From the NCBI GenBank assembly GCA_021307325.1, contig CP089931.1, forward strand, positions 1,450,979 to 1,514,978: DNA of 64,000 bases, written 5' to 3'. Made by a program: the position numbers and the translations under genes. The notes under the pieces were generated by a model. That model saw nothing but the letters and a program-made list of their open reading frames with translations. It did not search any database and was not told where the DNA came from. Shown piece by piece: positions 24,864-37,131 of this stretch. Origin of the DNA: Peptoniphilus sp. GNH (GTDB lineage: Bacteria; Bacillota; Clostridia; Tissierellales; Peptoniphilaceae). Numbering within the stretch: position 1 is the stretch's first letter; each line of letters opens with the position of its first letter.

Positions 24864-26051
24864 ATGTATAGAAGTATAGAAAATGTAGATTACAAAGACA
24901 AGACAGTCCTTGTAAGAGTAGATTTTAATGTGCCAATAAAAGATGGCAAGGTCACAGACAACAAAAGGATAGTCGCAGCCCTGCCAACTATAAAATATCT
25001 TTTAAAAACTTGTAAGAATGTCGTTTTGATGTCACATCTGGGAAGACCCAAGGGTCAATACAACAAAGAGTTTTCCTTGCAAGCAGTGGCTGAGGAATTG
25101 CAAAAACACCTAGACAATAAGGTTGTATTTTTGCCTGATGAAAATGTGGTATCAGACAAGGTCATAGAAGGAGTTAAGAATTTAAAAAAGGGAGAAGTTG
25201 CCCTTATAGAAAATACTCGCTTTGTAAAAGGCGAAGAAAAAAATGACCAAGAATTTGCAAAAAAACTTGCAAGTCTTGGAGATGCCTTTGTAAATGATGC
25301 CTATGGTACAAGCCATAGGGCTCATGCGTCAAATGTTGGCGTTTCAAAATTTTTGGATATGGCCCTGGGCTATTTGGTGGAAAAAGAAGTAAAGTCTATG
25401 GATATGGTTTTAAAAAATCCTAAAAGACCTTTTTATGCAATTTTAGGAGGGGCAAAAGTATCTGATAAAATCGGAGTGATAGAAAATCTACTTGGCAAGG
25501 TGGATGGAATAATAATTGTCGGCGCCATGGCATTTACTTTTTTGAAGGCCCTTGGAAAACCAGTCGGCAAGAGCCTTGTCGAAGAAGATAAGCTCGATTT
25601 GGCGAAGGACATCTTAAAAAGAGCCAAGGAAAAGTCGGTTGAAATTATTTTGCCGGTGGATTTTGTGGTGGCATCGGAATTTTCAGAACTGGGAGAAGTA
25701 AAAGAAGTCAAAGAGATCCCGGATGGCTTTATGGGACTTGATATAGGTAGAGAAAGTCTAAGGCTCATAGAGGACAAACTAAAAGATGCCAAGTCTGTAA
25801 TATGGAATGGACCTTGTGGAGTTTTTGAAATGGAAAAATTCTCAAAGGGAACTTTTGAACTTGCAAGAATTTTGGCAAATCTTGATGCCATAACCATAGT
25901 AGGAGGAGGGGACTCTGCTTCAGCTGTAAAAAAATCTGGCTATGAAGACAAATTCACCCATGTATCAACTGGTGGCGGGGCATCTTTGGAATATTTAGAA
26001 GGCAAAATTTTGCCGGGCATCGAACCTGCCATGATAGGTGATGCAAAATGA
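24864..26051 (+). CDS. pgk: Phosphoglycerate kinase
   Basis: 395 residues, standard length. It transfers phosphate from 1,3-bisphosphoglycerate to ADP. Visible motifs are 'VLVRVDFNVPIKDGKV' at the N-terminus, 'LMSHLGRPKG', 'NDAYGTSHRAHAS', 'AILGGAKVSDKI' and the ATP-site 'VSTGGGASLEYLEGK' near the C-terminus. Shine-Dalgarno aaggag lies across the gap stop; the stop overlaps the tpiA start by 4 bases. Confidence 0.98.
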   Translation: MYRSIENVDYKDKTVLVRVDFNVPIKDGKVTDNKRIVAALPTIKYLLKTCKNVVLMSHLGRPKGQYNKEFSLQAVAEELQKHLDNKVVFLPDENVVSDKVIEGVKNLKKGEVALIENTRFVKGEEKNDQEFAKKLASLGDAFVNDAYGTSHRAHASNVGVSKFLDMALGYLVEKEVKSMDMVLKNPKRPFYAILGGAKVSDKIGVIENLLGKVDGIIIVGAMAFTFLKALGKPVGKSLVEEDKLDLAKDILKRAKEKSVEIILPVDFVVASEFSELGEVKEVKEIPDGFMGLDIGRESLRLIEDKLKDAKSVIWNGPCGVFEMEKFSKGTFELARILANLDAITIVGGGDSASAVKKSGYEDKFTHVSTGGGASLEYLEGKILPGIEPAMIGDAK

Positions 26052-26799
26052 GAAGAAAATTGATTGCTGGCAATTGGAAAATGAATCTGGACATAGAAAG
26101 AAGTAAAGCACTTCTTGAAAAAATTTTAAGTAGACCCTTATCTACTGGAGTTGATATTTTGATATGCCCAAGCTTTATGTCAATTCCTCTTGCAAGTAAA
26201 ATGTTGGAAGGAAGCAAAATTCATCTAGGAGCGCAAAATATGTCTTCACATGAAGAAGGTGCCTATACAGGCGAAGTGTCTGGGGCATTTTTAAAGCCTT
26301 TTGGCGTATCGCACGTCATCTTGGGTCATTCAGAAAGAAGAAAATATTTTTCAGAAAGTGACGACTTTATAAATCAAAAAGTAAAAAAAGCTTTGGAATT
26401 TGGACTAAACCCCATACTTTGTTTGGGAGAAAGTCTAGATGAAAGAGAGGCCGGTCTTCACAAGAAAAAAATCAAAAAACAAATTGAAGACGGTCTAAAA
26501 GATATAGATAAGACCTGGGCAGAGGATATCATAATAGCCTATGAACCAATTTGGGCAATAGGAAGTGGAAAGACAGCCTCGGCAGAACAAGCACAAGAAA
26601 TGTGCAAGTATATAAGGGAAGTTTTAGAAGGACTCTATTCAGAAACCGCTCAAAAGATGAGAATCCTATACGGGGGAAGTGTGAATCCATCAAATATAAA
26701 AGATTTGATGTCCGAAGAAGATATAGACGGAGCCTTGATAGGAGGAGCCTCTTTAAAGGCAGAAGATTTTGTAAACCTTGTAAATTTTGGTGAAGAAAA

Positions 26800-26803
<4 letters not shown>
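26048..26803 (+). CDS. tpiA: Triosephosphate isomerase
   Basis: 251 residues, the family norm. It interconverts dihydroxyacetone-P and glyceraldehyde-3-P. The active-site Lys is in AGNWKMN (residue 12 region), His in ILGHSERR, the catalytic Glu in AYEPIWAIGSGK, and the phosphate loop in ILYGGSVNPSN. It overlaps pgk and gpmI by 4 bases on each side. Confidence 0.98.
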
Positions 26804-30003
<3,200 letters not shown>

Positions 30004-30005
30004 AA

Positions 30006-30038
30006 AAATGCCGAGCGGGCGAGAACCCGGTCGGCATT
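30006..30038. terminator. Bidirectional terminator of the glycolytic operon and murI
   Basis: A G/C-rich stem, atgccga...tcggcat with inner cggg/cccg pairing, has an A-run before it and tatttattt after it. It overlaps the murI stop codon on the opposite strand. Confidence 0.85.
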
Positions 30039-30789
30039 ATTTATTTAAAAGTTTTTCAGATTTGCTTATAAATTCATTTAAATCAGCTGTCGAGTAGAAA
30101 TGCAACTCGCCCTTAGACGATTTCATGCCACTTTTTTTAATATAGTTTTCGATTTCGATGGCAAGACCGTCTGCTGGATCGATTAAAATTGGAGCCAAAT
30201 TTTTCTTTTTAAAAATATTTTCGAAGACATCTCTTACAAGGGGATAGTGAGTGCATGCCAAAATGGCAACATCTGTATCGGCATCAATCTTTTCGCTAGC
30301 CTTAAAAATTAAATCTTCAATCAAGGGATAATCTTGTGCATCTATGGCATCGGCAAGACCCGGACAGGCTATGCCGTAAGATTTTATTTGAGGATAGAAC
30401 TTGGCAATCTCTTCTTGGTATTTGCAAGAAGCTATCGTGGCCTTGGTGGCGAGGATGGCGACCTTTTTCTTTCCTAAAAGTCTTTTGTCCTTGGCACCGG
30501 CTTGAATGACTCCAAAAATTGGAAAATCAAAATTTGCCTCAAGATAGGGCTTGGCACAAGCTGTGGCAGTATTACACGCCAGAACTGCCAGCTTCACATC
30601 AAGTTTTTTAAAATAGTCGAAAGCCTTTTTGCTCAAATTTTGAATTTCTTCGGGGCTTTTATCCCCGTAGGGAAGATTTATTTCATCGGCAAAATAATAA
30701 TATTTTTCTTGCGGCAAGACCTTCAACAGTCTTTTTAAGACGGAAATTCCGCCAATGCCAGAATCAAAAACGCCAATTGGACGCTCCAT
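30037..30789 (-). CDS. murI: Glutamate racemase
   Basis: 250 residues. It makes D-glutamate for peptidoglycan. The signature N-terminus 'IGVFDSGIGGISVLKRL', the first catalytic Cys in 'VLACNTATA' and the second in 'ILACTHYPLV' are present, as is 'LPYGDKS' in the substrate loop. ATG 30789 follows ggaggtg. It is divergent from the MBL hydrolase gene. Confidence 0.96.
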   Translation of the reverse strand: MERPIGVFDSGIGGISVLKRLLKVLPQEKYYYFADEINLPYGDKSPEEIQNLSKKAFDYFKKLDVKLAVLACNTATACAKPYLEANFDFPIFGVIQAGAKDKRLLGKKKVAILATKATIASCKYQEEIAKFYPQIKSYGIACPGLADAIDAQDYPLIEDLIFKASEKIDADTDVAILACTHYPLVRDVFENIFKKKNLAPILIDPADGLAIEIENYIKKSGMKSSKGELHFYSTADLNEFISKSEKLLNK

Positions 30790-30814
30790 ACTCTCACCTC
30801 CATTTCATAAATAC

Positions 30815-30823
30815 ATTTTACCA
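30815..30823 (-). promoter_or_regulatory. Extended -10 promoter of murI
   Basis: TGGTAAAAT reads on the minus strand 26 bases upstream of the start codon. No clear -35. Confidence 0.45.
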
Positions 30824-30880
30824 TCTTTTTATAAATTCACATAGGCTCTTAATTTTTAAAACTAATAAGTAAAAGACTTG

Positions 30881-30889
30881 TGTTATAAT
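30881..30889 (+). promoter_or_regulatory. Extended -10 promoter of the MBL hydrolase-surE pair
   Basis: TGTTATAAT, preceded by the same cttg seen before the element at 11001-11009, lies 20 bases before ATG 30909. Confidence 0.55.
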
Positions 30890-30908
30890 TTAAGTTTGGA
30901 GGAATATT

Positions 30909-31700
30909 ATGAAATTTTGCTCACTCGCTTCAGGCTCTTCTGGCAACTGCGAGTTCATAGAATATAAATCAACCAAAATTTTAATAGATGCCGGTCTTTC
31001 AGGAAAGAAAATTGAAGGGCTCCTAGAATCAATTAAAAGAGCTCCGGAGTCCATAGATGCAATCTTTGTGACTCACGAACACACAGACCACATACAGGGG
31101 CTTGGTGTTTTGGCGAAACGCTATGGCTATAAAATCTTTACTAACAAATCGACTCTTATGGGGATTATTGGCAAATTAAAAAATTTTCCCTTGGAGAATG
31201 TATTTGTCTTTGAAAATGGCCTGCCTTTTAAATTTAAAGATATAGACGTGATTCCCATGAGGACTTTTCACGACTGCATGGAAGGCACTAGCTTTGTTTT
31301 CAAAGGCGGTAAGAAAAAAATTTCCATTTTGACGGACACCGGCTATGTAAATCCAGATATGCTTGCTGGTATGGAAGGCTCCGACTTATTTTTTATAGAG
31401 GCCAACCACAACGAAAATATGCTCTTAGAGGGAAGCTATCCTTGGGCGACTAAGCAGAGGATTCTATCTAACAAGGGGCATCTATCTAATGAAATGTGTG
31501 CAGATGTTCTCTCTAAGCTTTTGAAAAAGAAAAATGAAAAAGTAATCCTAGCCCATCTTTCAAAAGACAACAATAAACCTGACTTGGCAGAAGACGAAGT
31601 GGTTACAAATCTTATGGGCAAATCCTTTATAAAAGACATAGACTACAAGATAGAGGTGGCAAAAAGAGAAGTGGCCTCCTTGATACATGAGGTGAGATGA
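30909..31700 (+). CDS. MBL-fold metallo-hydrolase (WalJ/YycJ-like)
   Basis: 263 residues. The start 'MKFCSLASGSSGNCEFIE' and the metal motif THEHTDH (residues about 57-63) match the YycJ/WalJ branch of the metallo-beta-lactamase fold, linked in Firmicutes to the WalKR wall-stress system and possibly to DNA end processing. Additional ligands are in 'RTFHDC', 'LTDTGY' and 'EANHNE'. No walK or walR is here. It is followed one base later by surE. Confidence 0.88.
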   Translation: MKFCSLASGSSGNCEFIEYKSTKILIDAGLSGKKIEGLLESIKRAPESIDAIFVTHEHTDHIQGLGVLAKRYGYKIFTNKSTLMGIIGKLKNFPLENVFVFENGLPFKFKDIDVIPMRTFHDCMEGTSFVFKGGKKKISILTDTGYVNPDMLAGMEGSDLFFIEANHNENMLLEGSYPWATKQRILSNKGHLSNEMCADVLSKLLKKKNEKVILAHLSKDNNKPDLAEDEVVTNLMGKSFIKDIDYKIEVAKREVASLIHEVR

Positions 31701-31701
31701 G

Positions 31702-32445
31702 ATGAAAATTTTAGTTACAAATGATGATGGAGTATTTGCTCCGGGGATTGCCTACTTGTCAAAGGCTCTGGAAGAAGCAGGCTATGAGGTAGTGGTGTTT
31801 GCACCACATATTGAAAACTCTGGCAAGAGCCACGCCATAACCCTTAGAGAACCCATGCTCATAAAAGAAGAAAAGATAGAAGGCCTAAGAGCCAAGGTCT
31901 ACTCTGTGACGGGTACGCCTGTAGACTGCGTAAGGATAGCCCACCAAGTTTGCAAGGATAAAATAGACTTGGTATTTTCTGGTTGCAATTTGGGTTATAA
32001 TGCTGGCATGGACATTCTCTATTCGGGGACTGTTTCAGCAGCCATTGAGGCAAATCTTTTTGGAGTATCTGGCCTTGCTCTTTCGGCAAAAAGCGTAAAT
32101 GCCAAGGCCTATTTTGAAACGGCTGTCAAATTTGGGCTCGAAGTCTTAAAAGAGGAAGAGGATTTTTTAAAAAACAATGTTTCTGTTTTAAATATAAATG
32201 TGCCTTTTTTGCCTACAAGTGAAATCAAGGGGAAAAAATATTGCAAGGTGGCAAAAGATGCTCTTGATGATTATGAGATGATCCAAAAGGACAATTGCAT
32301 CAGTCTTGAATTAAAGGGCAGGGCAAAAAAAGACTTAGAAGAAGACACGGATAGAGCTTATTTGGAAAAGGGTTATGTGACAATAACGCCACTAATCCAT
32401 GACTTGACCAATAAAAAACTCATAAAAGAATTGCAGGACAAATAA
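31702..32445 (+). CDS. surE: 5'/3'-nucleotidase SurE
   Basis: 247 residues. SurE is a metal-dependent nucleoside monophosphatase. The N-terminal metal site 'ILVTNDDGVFAPGI', 'HIENSGKSHAITL', 'VTGTPVDCVR' and 'GCNLGYNAGMDILYSGTVSAA' are all typical. It is co-transcribed with the upstream hydrolase (start one base after its stop region). The manganese riboswitch promoter follows directly. Confidence 0.95.
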   Translation: MKILVTNDDGVFAPGIAYLSKALEEAGYEVVVFAPHIENSGKSHAITLREPMLIKEEKIEGLRAKVYSVTGTPVDCVRIAHQVCKDKIDLVFSGCNLGYNAGMDILYSGTVSAAIEANLFGVSGLALSAKSVNAKAYFETAVKFGLEVLKEEEDFLKNNVSVLNINVPFLPTSEIKGKKYCKVAKDALDDYEMIQKDNCISLELKGRAKKDLEEDTDRAYLEKGYVTITPLIHDLTNKKLIKELQDK

Positions 32446-32475
32446 AAGGCGAATCCGGAGAAGAGAGAAATTATC

Positions 32476-32505
32476 TTGCAAAAATCAAGACCTTTAAGCT
32501 ATAAT
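32476..32505 (+). promoter_or_regulatory. Promoter of the manganese riboswitch-ATPase unit
   Basis: TTGCAA (32476-32481), 18-base spacer, TATAAT (32500-32505). The transcript would begin just before the aptamer. Confidence 0.6.
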
Positions 32506-32513
32506 TAGTAAAA

Positions 32514-32612
32514 AAGGGGAGTAGCTTTAAATTTTCAATCGTCAATACGGCAAAGGCCCGGTTGAAAGTCTGCCTAGGTAGCAAGACCTTGTTGAGGCAA
32601 GGTCTTTTTTTA
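32514..32612 (+). ncRNA. yybP-ykoY manganese riboswitch
   Basis: The family signature ggggagtagc (32517-32526), the middle segment caatacgg...cccgg and the 3' segment cctaggtagcaagacc are present in order. The expression platform is an intrinsic terminator, aagacctt/aaggtctt followed by seven T (32583-32612). In known examples Mn2+ stabilises the aptamer and prevents termination, turning on export genes. Confidence 0.88.
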
Positions 32613-32638
32613 TTGCCGGGATTTACAGAGGAGGATAT

Positions 32639-35359
32639 ATGGATTTTTATAAAGAAAAAATTGAGGATGCTTTTAAAAATTTAAAATCATCATCAAATGG
32701 TCTGGACGAAAATGAAGTGCAGAAAAGACTCAAAGACTATGGAAAGAATGAATTAAAAGAAGAGAGCAAGAAGCCTTTTATAAAAAAATTGGCAGATCAA
32801 TTTTTAGATCCTATGATTTTAATTTTAATTGCAGCTGCCATAGTTTCAATAATAAATGGAGAAAGGCTGGACTCCATAATAATAATTGCAATCGTAGTAG
32901 TAAATGCACTCTTGTCGCTCTATCAAGAAGGAAAGGCAGAGGAAGCCTTGGCATCATTAAAAAAGATGTCATCACCAACAGCCAAGGTAATTAGGGCTGG
33001 CAAAAAAGTGGAAGTCGACTCTGCAAGTCTGGTGCCGGGAGATGTGGTCATCTTGGATACTGGTGACATAGTGCCAGCAGATTTGAGACTTATAAAATCA
33101 TCGAACTTGAAAATTGACGAGGCTTCCCTCACAGGGGAATCAGTTTCAGAAGAAAAGCACGCTTATGAAGTCTATAAAGATGATTTGACCCTTGGCGATA
33201 GAAAAAATATGGCATATTCCTCTACAATAGTTTCTTATGGAAGGGGCGAGGGTCTAGTCGTAAGTACGGGCGAACAAACTGAAATAGGAAAGATAGCCGG
33301 AGGACTAAAGGGCCTTGAAGATGAGATGACCCCCCTTCAAAAAAAATTGGCGGGGCTGTCCAAGTTGCTTGGCATTTTGGTTCTTGTGGTTTGTGGACTT
33401 GTACTTGCTGTTGGCTTGGCCTTCAAACATGAATTTACAGTCATGTTTATGACGGCAATTTCTCTTGCAGTAGCAGCCATACCAGAAGGCCTTCCCGCCA
33501 TAGTTACCATAGTGCTTTCGCTAGGCATGAAAAAAATGGCTGGCAAAAATGCCATAGTAAAAAAACTTTTGGCGGTGGAAACTCTGGGCACTACAACTGT
33601 AATATGCTCGGATAAGACGGGGACTTTGACTCAAAATGAGATGACAGTAAAAAAAGTTTTGGTCTCAGATAAGATATTTGACTTAGAAGGAAGTGGATAT
33701 GATCCGAAAGGTAAAATCTTGCTTTCTGATGAAGAAGTCGAGGCGAAAGAATACGAAGATCTGTTCTTATTAGGCCAAATAGGAAGCTTGGCAAATGATG
33801 CTGAGCTCACATCAGATGATGGAACTTGGAACATAATAGGAGATCCCACTGAGGGAGCCCTCTTGACTTTTGCAGAAAAATTGGGCATTGACCAAAAAGA
33901 ACTAAGAACTAGGGTCAACAGAGAAAAGGAGATTCCTTTTGACTCTGAAAGAAAAATGATGACGACCTTCCACGATGATTTTGAAGCTGGAAAAGTTTAC
34001 GGATTTACCAAGGGAGCTCCAGATTTAGTCTTGGAAAGATGCGACCGAATACTAATAGATGGCAAGGTTGAAGAGCTGACAGCCGACAAGAGAAAAGAAA
34101 TTTTAAAAACAAACGAAGACTTTGCAAAAGAAGCCTTGAGAGTCTTGGCTTTCTCCTTCAAAGACCACGAAAATATCCCTAAAGAGCCAAACAGCGCCGA
34201 GCATGAAAGAGAAATGATTTTCACTGGCATGGTAGGCATGATAGACCCCGCAAGGCCAGAAGCCAAGATAGCCATAAAAGAATGTAAGGAAGCTGGCATA
34301 ATCCCAGTAATGATCACAGGAGATCACAAGATAACCGCCCTTGCAATAGCAAAAGAACTTGGCATAGCCGAAGAAGAATCACAAGCCATAACTGGCAAAG
34401 AGCTAGATGCTTACTCAAAAGAAGAACTAAGAGAACTCGTAAAGACCAAGAGAGTTTTCTCAAGAGTATCTCCGGAAAACAAAGTTCAGATAGTAAACGC
34501 CTTCAAAGAAAATGGCCATATAGTTGCCATGACAGGCGATGGAGTAAACGATGCACCAGCCATCAAAAAGGCTGACATAGGAATAGCCATGGGAATAACA
34601 GGCACAGATGTTGCCAAAAACACAGCGGAACTAATCTTGATGGACGACAATTTTGCGACAATAGTCCATGCAGTAGAAGAAGGCAGAATCATATATTCCA
34701 ACATAAAAAAATTCGTTGCCTACCTTTTATCCTGCAACATAGCAGAAGTTTTAATTGTCCTAATAGCAATTTTGATAAATGTTCCAGTGCCTCTGGAGCC
34801 AATTCAATTGTTGTGGTTAAATCTAGTGACAGATTCATTCCCAGCCTTGGCACTTGGAGTTGAGCCGGGAGATCCCGACATAATGAAAGAAAAGCCGAGA
34901 GACCCAAGAGAAGCTATTATGGATAAAAAAATCTCCATAACAGTAGCGGTACAATCGATCGCCATCACCTGCGCAACTCTTTTCGTATATTTATGGGGCC
35001 TAAAGACCTACTCAGACAGTGGAGAAGGTCTACAAATGGCAAGGACTATGGCATTTTCAACTCTCATAATAGCAGAGCTTTTGAGATCTTTTTCAGCAAG
35101 ATCTGTGGGCCACACCATTTTCAAACTCGGATTCTTTACCAACAAGACCCTTATAAAGGGAGTGGGCTTATCCTTTATTTTGCTTTTGCTTGTAATGTAT
35201 GTGCCATTTTTTGAAAAAATCTTTGATTTGGTAGATCTGGGCAGCAAAAATACAATCATAGTAATCGTAGCATCTCTTGTCCCCTTGCTACTTGGCGAAG
35301 TTCAAAAATTGATTCGCTTTGGCACAGATGGCAAAGAAGGATGGGACGAATTCAAATAA
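32639..35359 (+). CDS. P-type cation ATPase, probably Mn2+/Ca2+ export
   Basis: 906 residues, P2A (Ca2+-ATPase-like) type. Visible parts are the actuator 'LTGES' near 163, M4 'AAIPEGLPAIVTI', the phosphorylated Asp325 in SDKTGTLT, the hinge 'TGDGVNDAPAIKKADIG' near 632 and M6 'NLVTDSFPALALG' near 727. The PEGLP and NxxTD pairs are the classic ion-binding residues of this type. The upstream manganese riboswitch argues for manganese efflux, as for the riboswitch-controlled MgtA/YoaB-type pumps of streptococci and lactococci. Calcium may also be carried. From about 34200 to the end the third codon positions are more C/A-rich than in the first half. Confidence 0.92.
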   Translation: MDFYKEKIEDAFKNLKSSSNGLDENEVQKRLKDYGKNELKEESKKPFIKKLADQFLDPMILILIAAAIVSIINGERLDSIIIIAIVVVNALLSLYQEGKAEEALASLKKMSSPTAKVIRAGKKVEVDSASLVPGDVVILDTGDIVPADLRLIKSSNLKIDEASLTGESVSEEKHAYEVYKDDLTLGDRKNMAYSSTIVSYGRGEGLVVSTGEQTEIGKIAGGLKGLEDEMTPLQKKLAGLSKLLGILVLVVCGLVLAVGLAFKHEFTVMFMTAISLAVAAIPEGLPAIVTIVLSLGMKKMAGKNAIVKKLLAVETLGTTTVICSDKTGTLTQNEMTVKKVLVSDKIFDLEGSGYDPKGKILLSDEEVEAKEYEDLFLLGQIGSLANDAELTSDDGTWNIIGDPTEGALLTFAEKLGIDQKELRTRVNREKEIPFDSERKMMTTFHDDFEAGKVYGFTKGAPDLVLERCDRILIDGKVEELTADKRKEILKTNEDFAKEALRVLAFSFKDHENIPKEPNSAEHEREMIFTGMVGMIDPARPEAKIAIKECKEAGIIPVMITGDHKITALAIAKELGIAEEESQAITGKELDAYSKEELRELVKTKRVFSRVSPENKVQIVNAFKENGHIVAMTGDGVNDAPAIKKADIGIAMGITGTDVAKNTAELILMDDNFATIVHAVEEGRIIYSNIKKFVAYLLSCNIAEVLIVLIAILINVPVPLEPIQLLWLNLVTDSFPALALGVEPGDPDIMKEKPRDPREAIMDKKISITVAVQSIAITCATLFVYLWGLKTYSDSGEGLQMARTMAFSTLIIAELLRSFSARSVGHTIFKLGFFTNKTLIKGVGLSFILLLLVMYVPFFEKIFDLVDLGSKNTIIVIVASLVPLLLGEVQKLIRFGTDGKEGWDEFK

Positions 35360-35370
35360 AAACAATAGAG

Positions 35371-35402
35371 AAATTCGAGCTTGCCATGGCTCGAATTTTT
35401 AT
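35371..35402 (+). terminator. ATPase gene terminator
   Basis: The stem aaattcgagc/gctcgaattt with a ttgccatg loop runs into a T-rich tail 12 bases after the stop codon. Confidence 0.85.
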
Positions 35403-35420
35403 TATGCCCACAAAAAAATA

Positions 35421-35429
35421 TGGTAAAAT
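35421..35429 (+). promoter_or_regulatory. Extended -10 promoter of the D,D-carboxypeptidase gene
   Basis: TGGTAAAAT lies 19 bases before ATG 35448; the ribosome binding site cgaggtg is between them. Confidence 0.45.
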
Positions 35430-35447
35430 TAGAGAACGAGGTGAACG

Positions 35448-36800
35448 ATGAAAAAAAGACTTATAATTTTAGCCCTAATACTAATTTTAATAATACCTCA
35501 AACAAATCTTGCAGCTAGCAAATCCAAGCAAGAAGATAATTTTGAAGTTGAATTAAGAGAAGGTCCCATAAGAGATCAAAACATCTTTGTACCCACCAAA
35601 AATGGAGTACAAAGAGCGACCTATGAGGAGGCCCTTACAATTGAAGAACTAGAAAAAAAGAGCCTAGACCAGCTCACCAGCGCCTATCTTTTGGGAGACT
35701 ATGACACAGGCACCATCCTAGAAGCAAAAGACATAGACACAGTAAGAGCCATGGCATCCACATCCAAACTCGTATCTATCTATTTGGTTTTTGATGCAAT
35801 AAAGGCTGGCAAAATTTCTCTTGAAGACAAGGTGACAATGGATGCCGCATCGGCTGCTATCAAAGGCTCCAATTTTGATGCAAAAGCTGGAGAAGTCTAT
35901 ACTGTAAAAGAATTAATAGAAGCCGCCCTCGTTGTATCCGCAAATGATGCAATAAATGCTCTAGCCATCCATGTCGCAGGAAATGTCGACAACTTTGTAC
36001 AGATGATGAATGAAAAGTGCCAAGCCCTCGGACTAAAAAATGCCATCATGATAAATCCTCATGGACTCACCAAATACGCAGGCGAAGAAGAAGCCCTCTA
36101 CAACAGGATGAGTGCCAGAGAAATGTTTGAACTTGCAAGGCATTTGATAAAGGACTATCCACAGATACTAGACTACACATCCATGGCATGTATAAATAGG
36201 CCGGATAGAGATTATATAGGCTATTCAACAAACCCTGCCTTGGGAATCATAGAAGGAGTAGACGGACTTAAAACTGGATACACAAACGCAGCCGGCAGAT
36301 GTATGATAGCAACAGGCATCAACAAAAATTCTAAAAGTCCCATGCGCATCATAGGAATAACACTGGGCTGCAAAAATGACTGGGCAAGGTATGTAGCAGT
36401 CAAAAAAATAGTAGAAAAGGGCTTCAAGGAATATGTTTTAGAGGATATGGCAGATCCCAAAAAAGCTCTAAAAGAAATAGAAATTCCCGATGGCAGACCT
36501 CAAAAAATAGGAGCCTATCCAGATCGGGCAGTAAAAATAATAAAAAGAGCTGATGACAAAGTTGAAGTCTCTTACAAAATTGATGAAAATTTGACCTACC
36601 CAATAAAAAGAGGACAAAGCCTTGGAAAGGCAATCTATTATAAAAATGGAAAAGAGATACAAGTAGTCGATTTGATAGCAAAAGAAGAAGTAAAAGAACC
36701 CTTCTTGCTCCAAAAAATTCAAATATTAATAAGAAATATATTTAGAGATATAAAAAATGACAAAAAAGAAACTCAAGAAAAAGAAGTCTTAGAAAAATAA
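35448..36800 (+). CDS. D-alanyl-D-alanine carboxypeptidase (PBP5-like)
   Basis: 450 residues with a signal peptide (about 1-23). It trims the terminal D-Ala of peptidoglycan stem peptides outside the membrane. The three serine-penicilloyl motifs are S104-T-S-K107, S164-A-N166 and K275-T-G277. The family's C-terminal beta domain follows (about 340-410). The last 30 residues ('LLQKIQILIRNIFRDIKND') can form an amphipathic membrane-binding helix, as in DacA. The terminator begins inside the last codons. Confidence 0.95.
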   Translation: MKKRLIILALILILIIPQTNLAASKSKQEDNFEVELREGPIRDQNIFVPTKNGVQRATYEEALTIEELEKKSLDQLTSAYLLGDYDTGTILEAKDIDTVRAMASTSKLVSIYLVFDAIKAGKISLEDKVTMDAASAAIKGSNFDAKAGEVYTVKELIEAALVVSANDAINALAIHVAGNVDNFVQMMNEKCQALGLKNAIMINPHGLTKYAGEEEALYNRMSAREMFELARHLIKDYPQILDYTSMACINRPDRDYIGYSTNPALGIIEGVDGLKTGYTNAAGRCMIATGINKNSKSPMRIIGITLGCKNDWARYVAVKKIVEKGFKEYVLEDMADPKKALKEIEIPDGRPQKIGAYPDRAVKIIKRADDKVEVSYKIDENLTYPIKRGQSLGKAIYYKNGKEIQVVDLIAKEEVKEPFLLQKIQILIRNIFRDIKNDKKETQEKEVLEK

Positions 36801-36818
36801 AACTAAGACTTCTTTTTT
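36779..36818 (+). terminator. Terminator of the carboxypeptidase gene
   Basis: The stem aagaagtcttag/ctaagacttctt spans the stop codon and is followed by seven T. Confidence 0.88.
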
Positions 36819-36932
36819 TGATTACAATTGAAACAAAAATGTAATAAACTATAAAAATTTAAATAAAAGGTGAATTTTTAAACAAATTTAATGAATAAAG
36901 ACAAAAGCACTTCTAAAAATTATGATAAAAAA

Positions 36933-36957
36933 ACAATTTGTAAAATAATGAAATTGT
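36933..36957 (+). repeat. Small inverted repeat upstream of the 1673-residue surface protein
   Basis: acaattt and aaattgt (7 bp, perfect) flank an 11-base loop, about 50 bases before the -10 box. It could be an operator or chance in this A/T-rich stretch. Confidence 0.3.
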
Positions 36958-37008
36958 GCGAATAAAGCCAATCCAAGCGCATAGATACATAAATACATAC
37001 AATTGGTG

Positions 37009-37014
37009 TATAAT
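37009..37014 (+). promoter_or_regulatory. Probable -10 box of the giant surface-protein operon
   Basis: TATAAT preceded directly by GTG; 118 bases before the start codon. No convincing -35. The long leader that follows contains alternative hairpins. Confidence 0.45.
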
Positions 37015-37025
37015 AGGAAAATAAG

Positions 37026-37119
37026 ACCATTATGCCAATAATACAAATAAAGACGGGCATAAAATGGTAAAAGAAAAAACAAAAATCTGCGACAAAAATT
37101 TTATGCCGACAGAAAGTCG
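37026..37119 (+). promoter_or_regulatory. Leader with mutually exclusive hairpins (candidate attenuator)
   Basis: Segment 1 (accattatgcc, 37026-37036) can pair with segment 2 (gggcataaaatggt, 37055-37068; 11 pairs, 2-base bulge). Segment 2 can instead pair with segment 3 (attttatgcc, 37098-37107; 10 perfect pairs with ggcataaaat, 37056-37065). A small cgac/gtcg hairpin (37107-37119) lies against the ribosome binding site aaggag (37121-37126). Confidence 0.45.
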
Positions 37120-37131
37120 AAAGGAGAAGTA

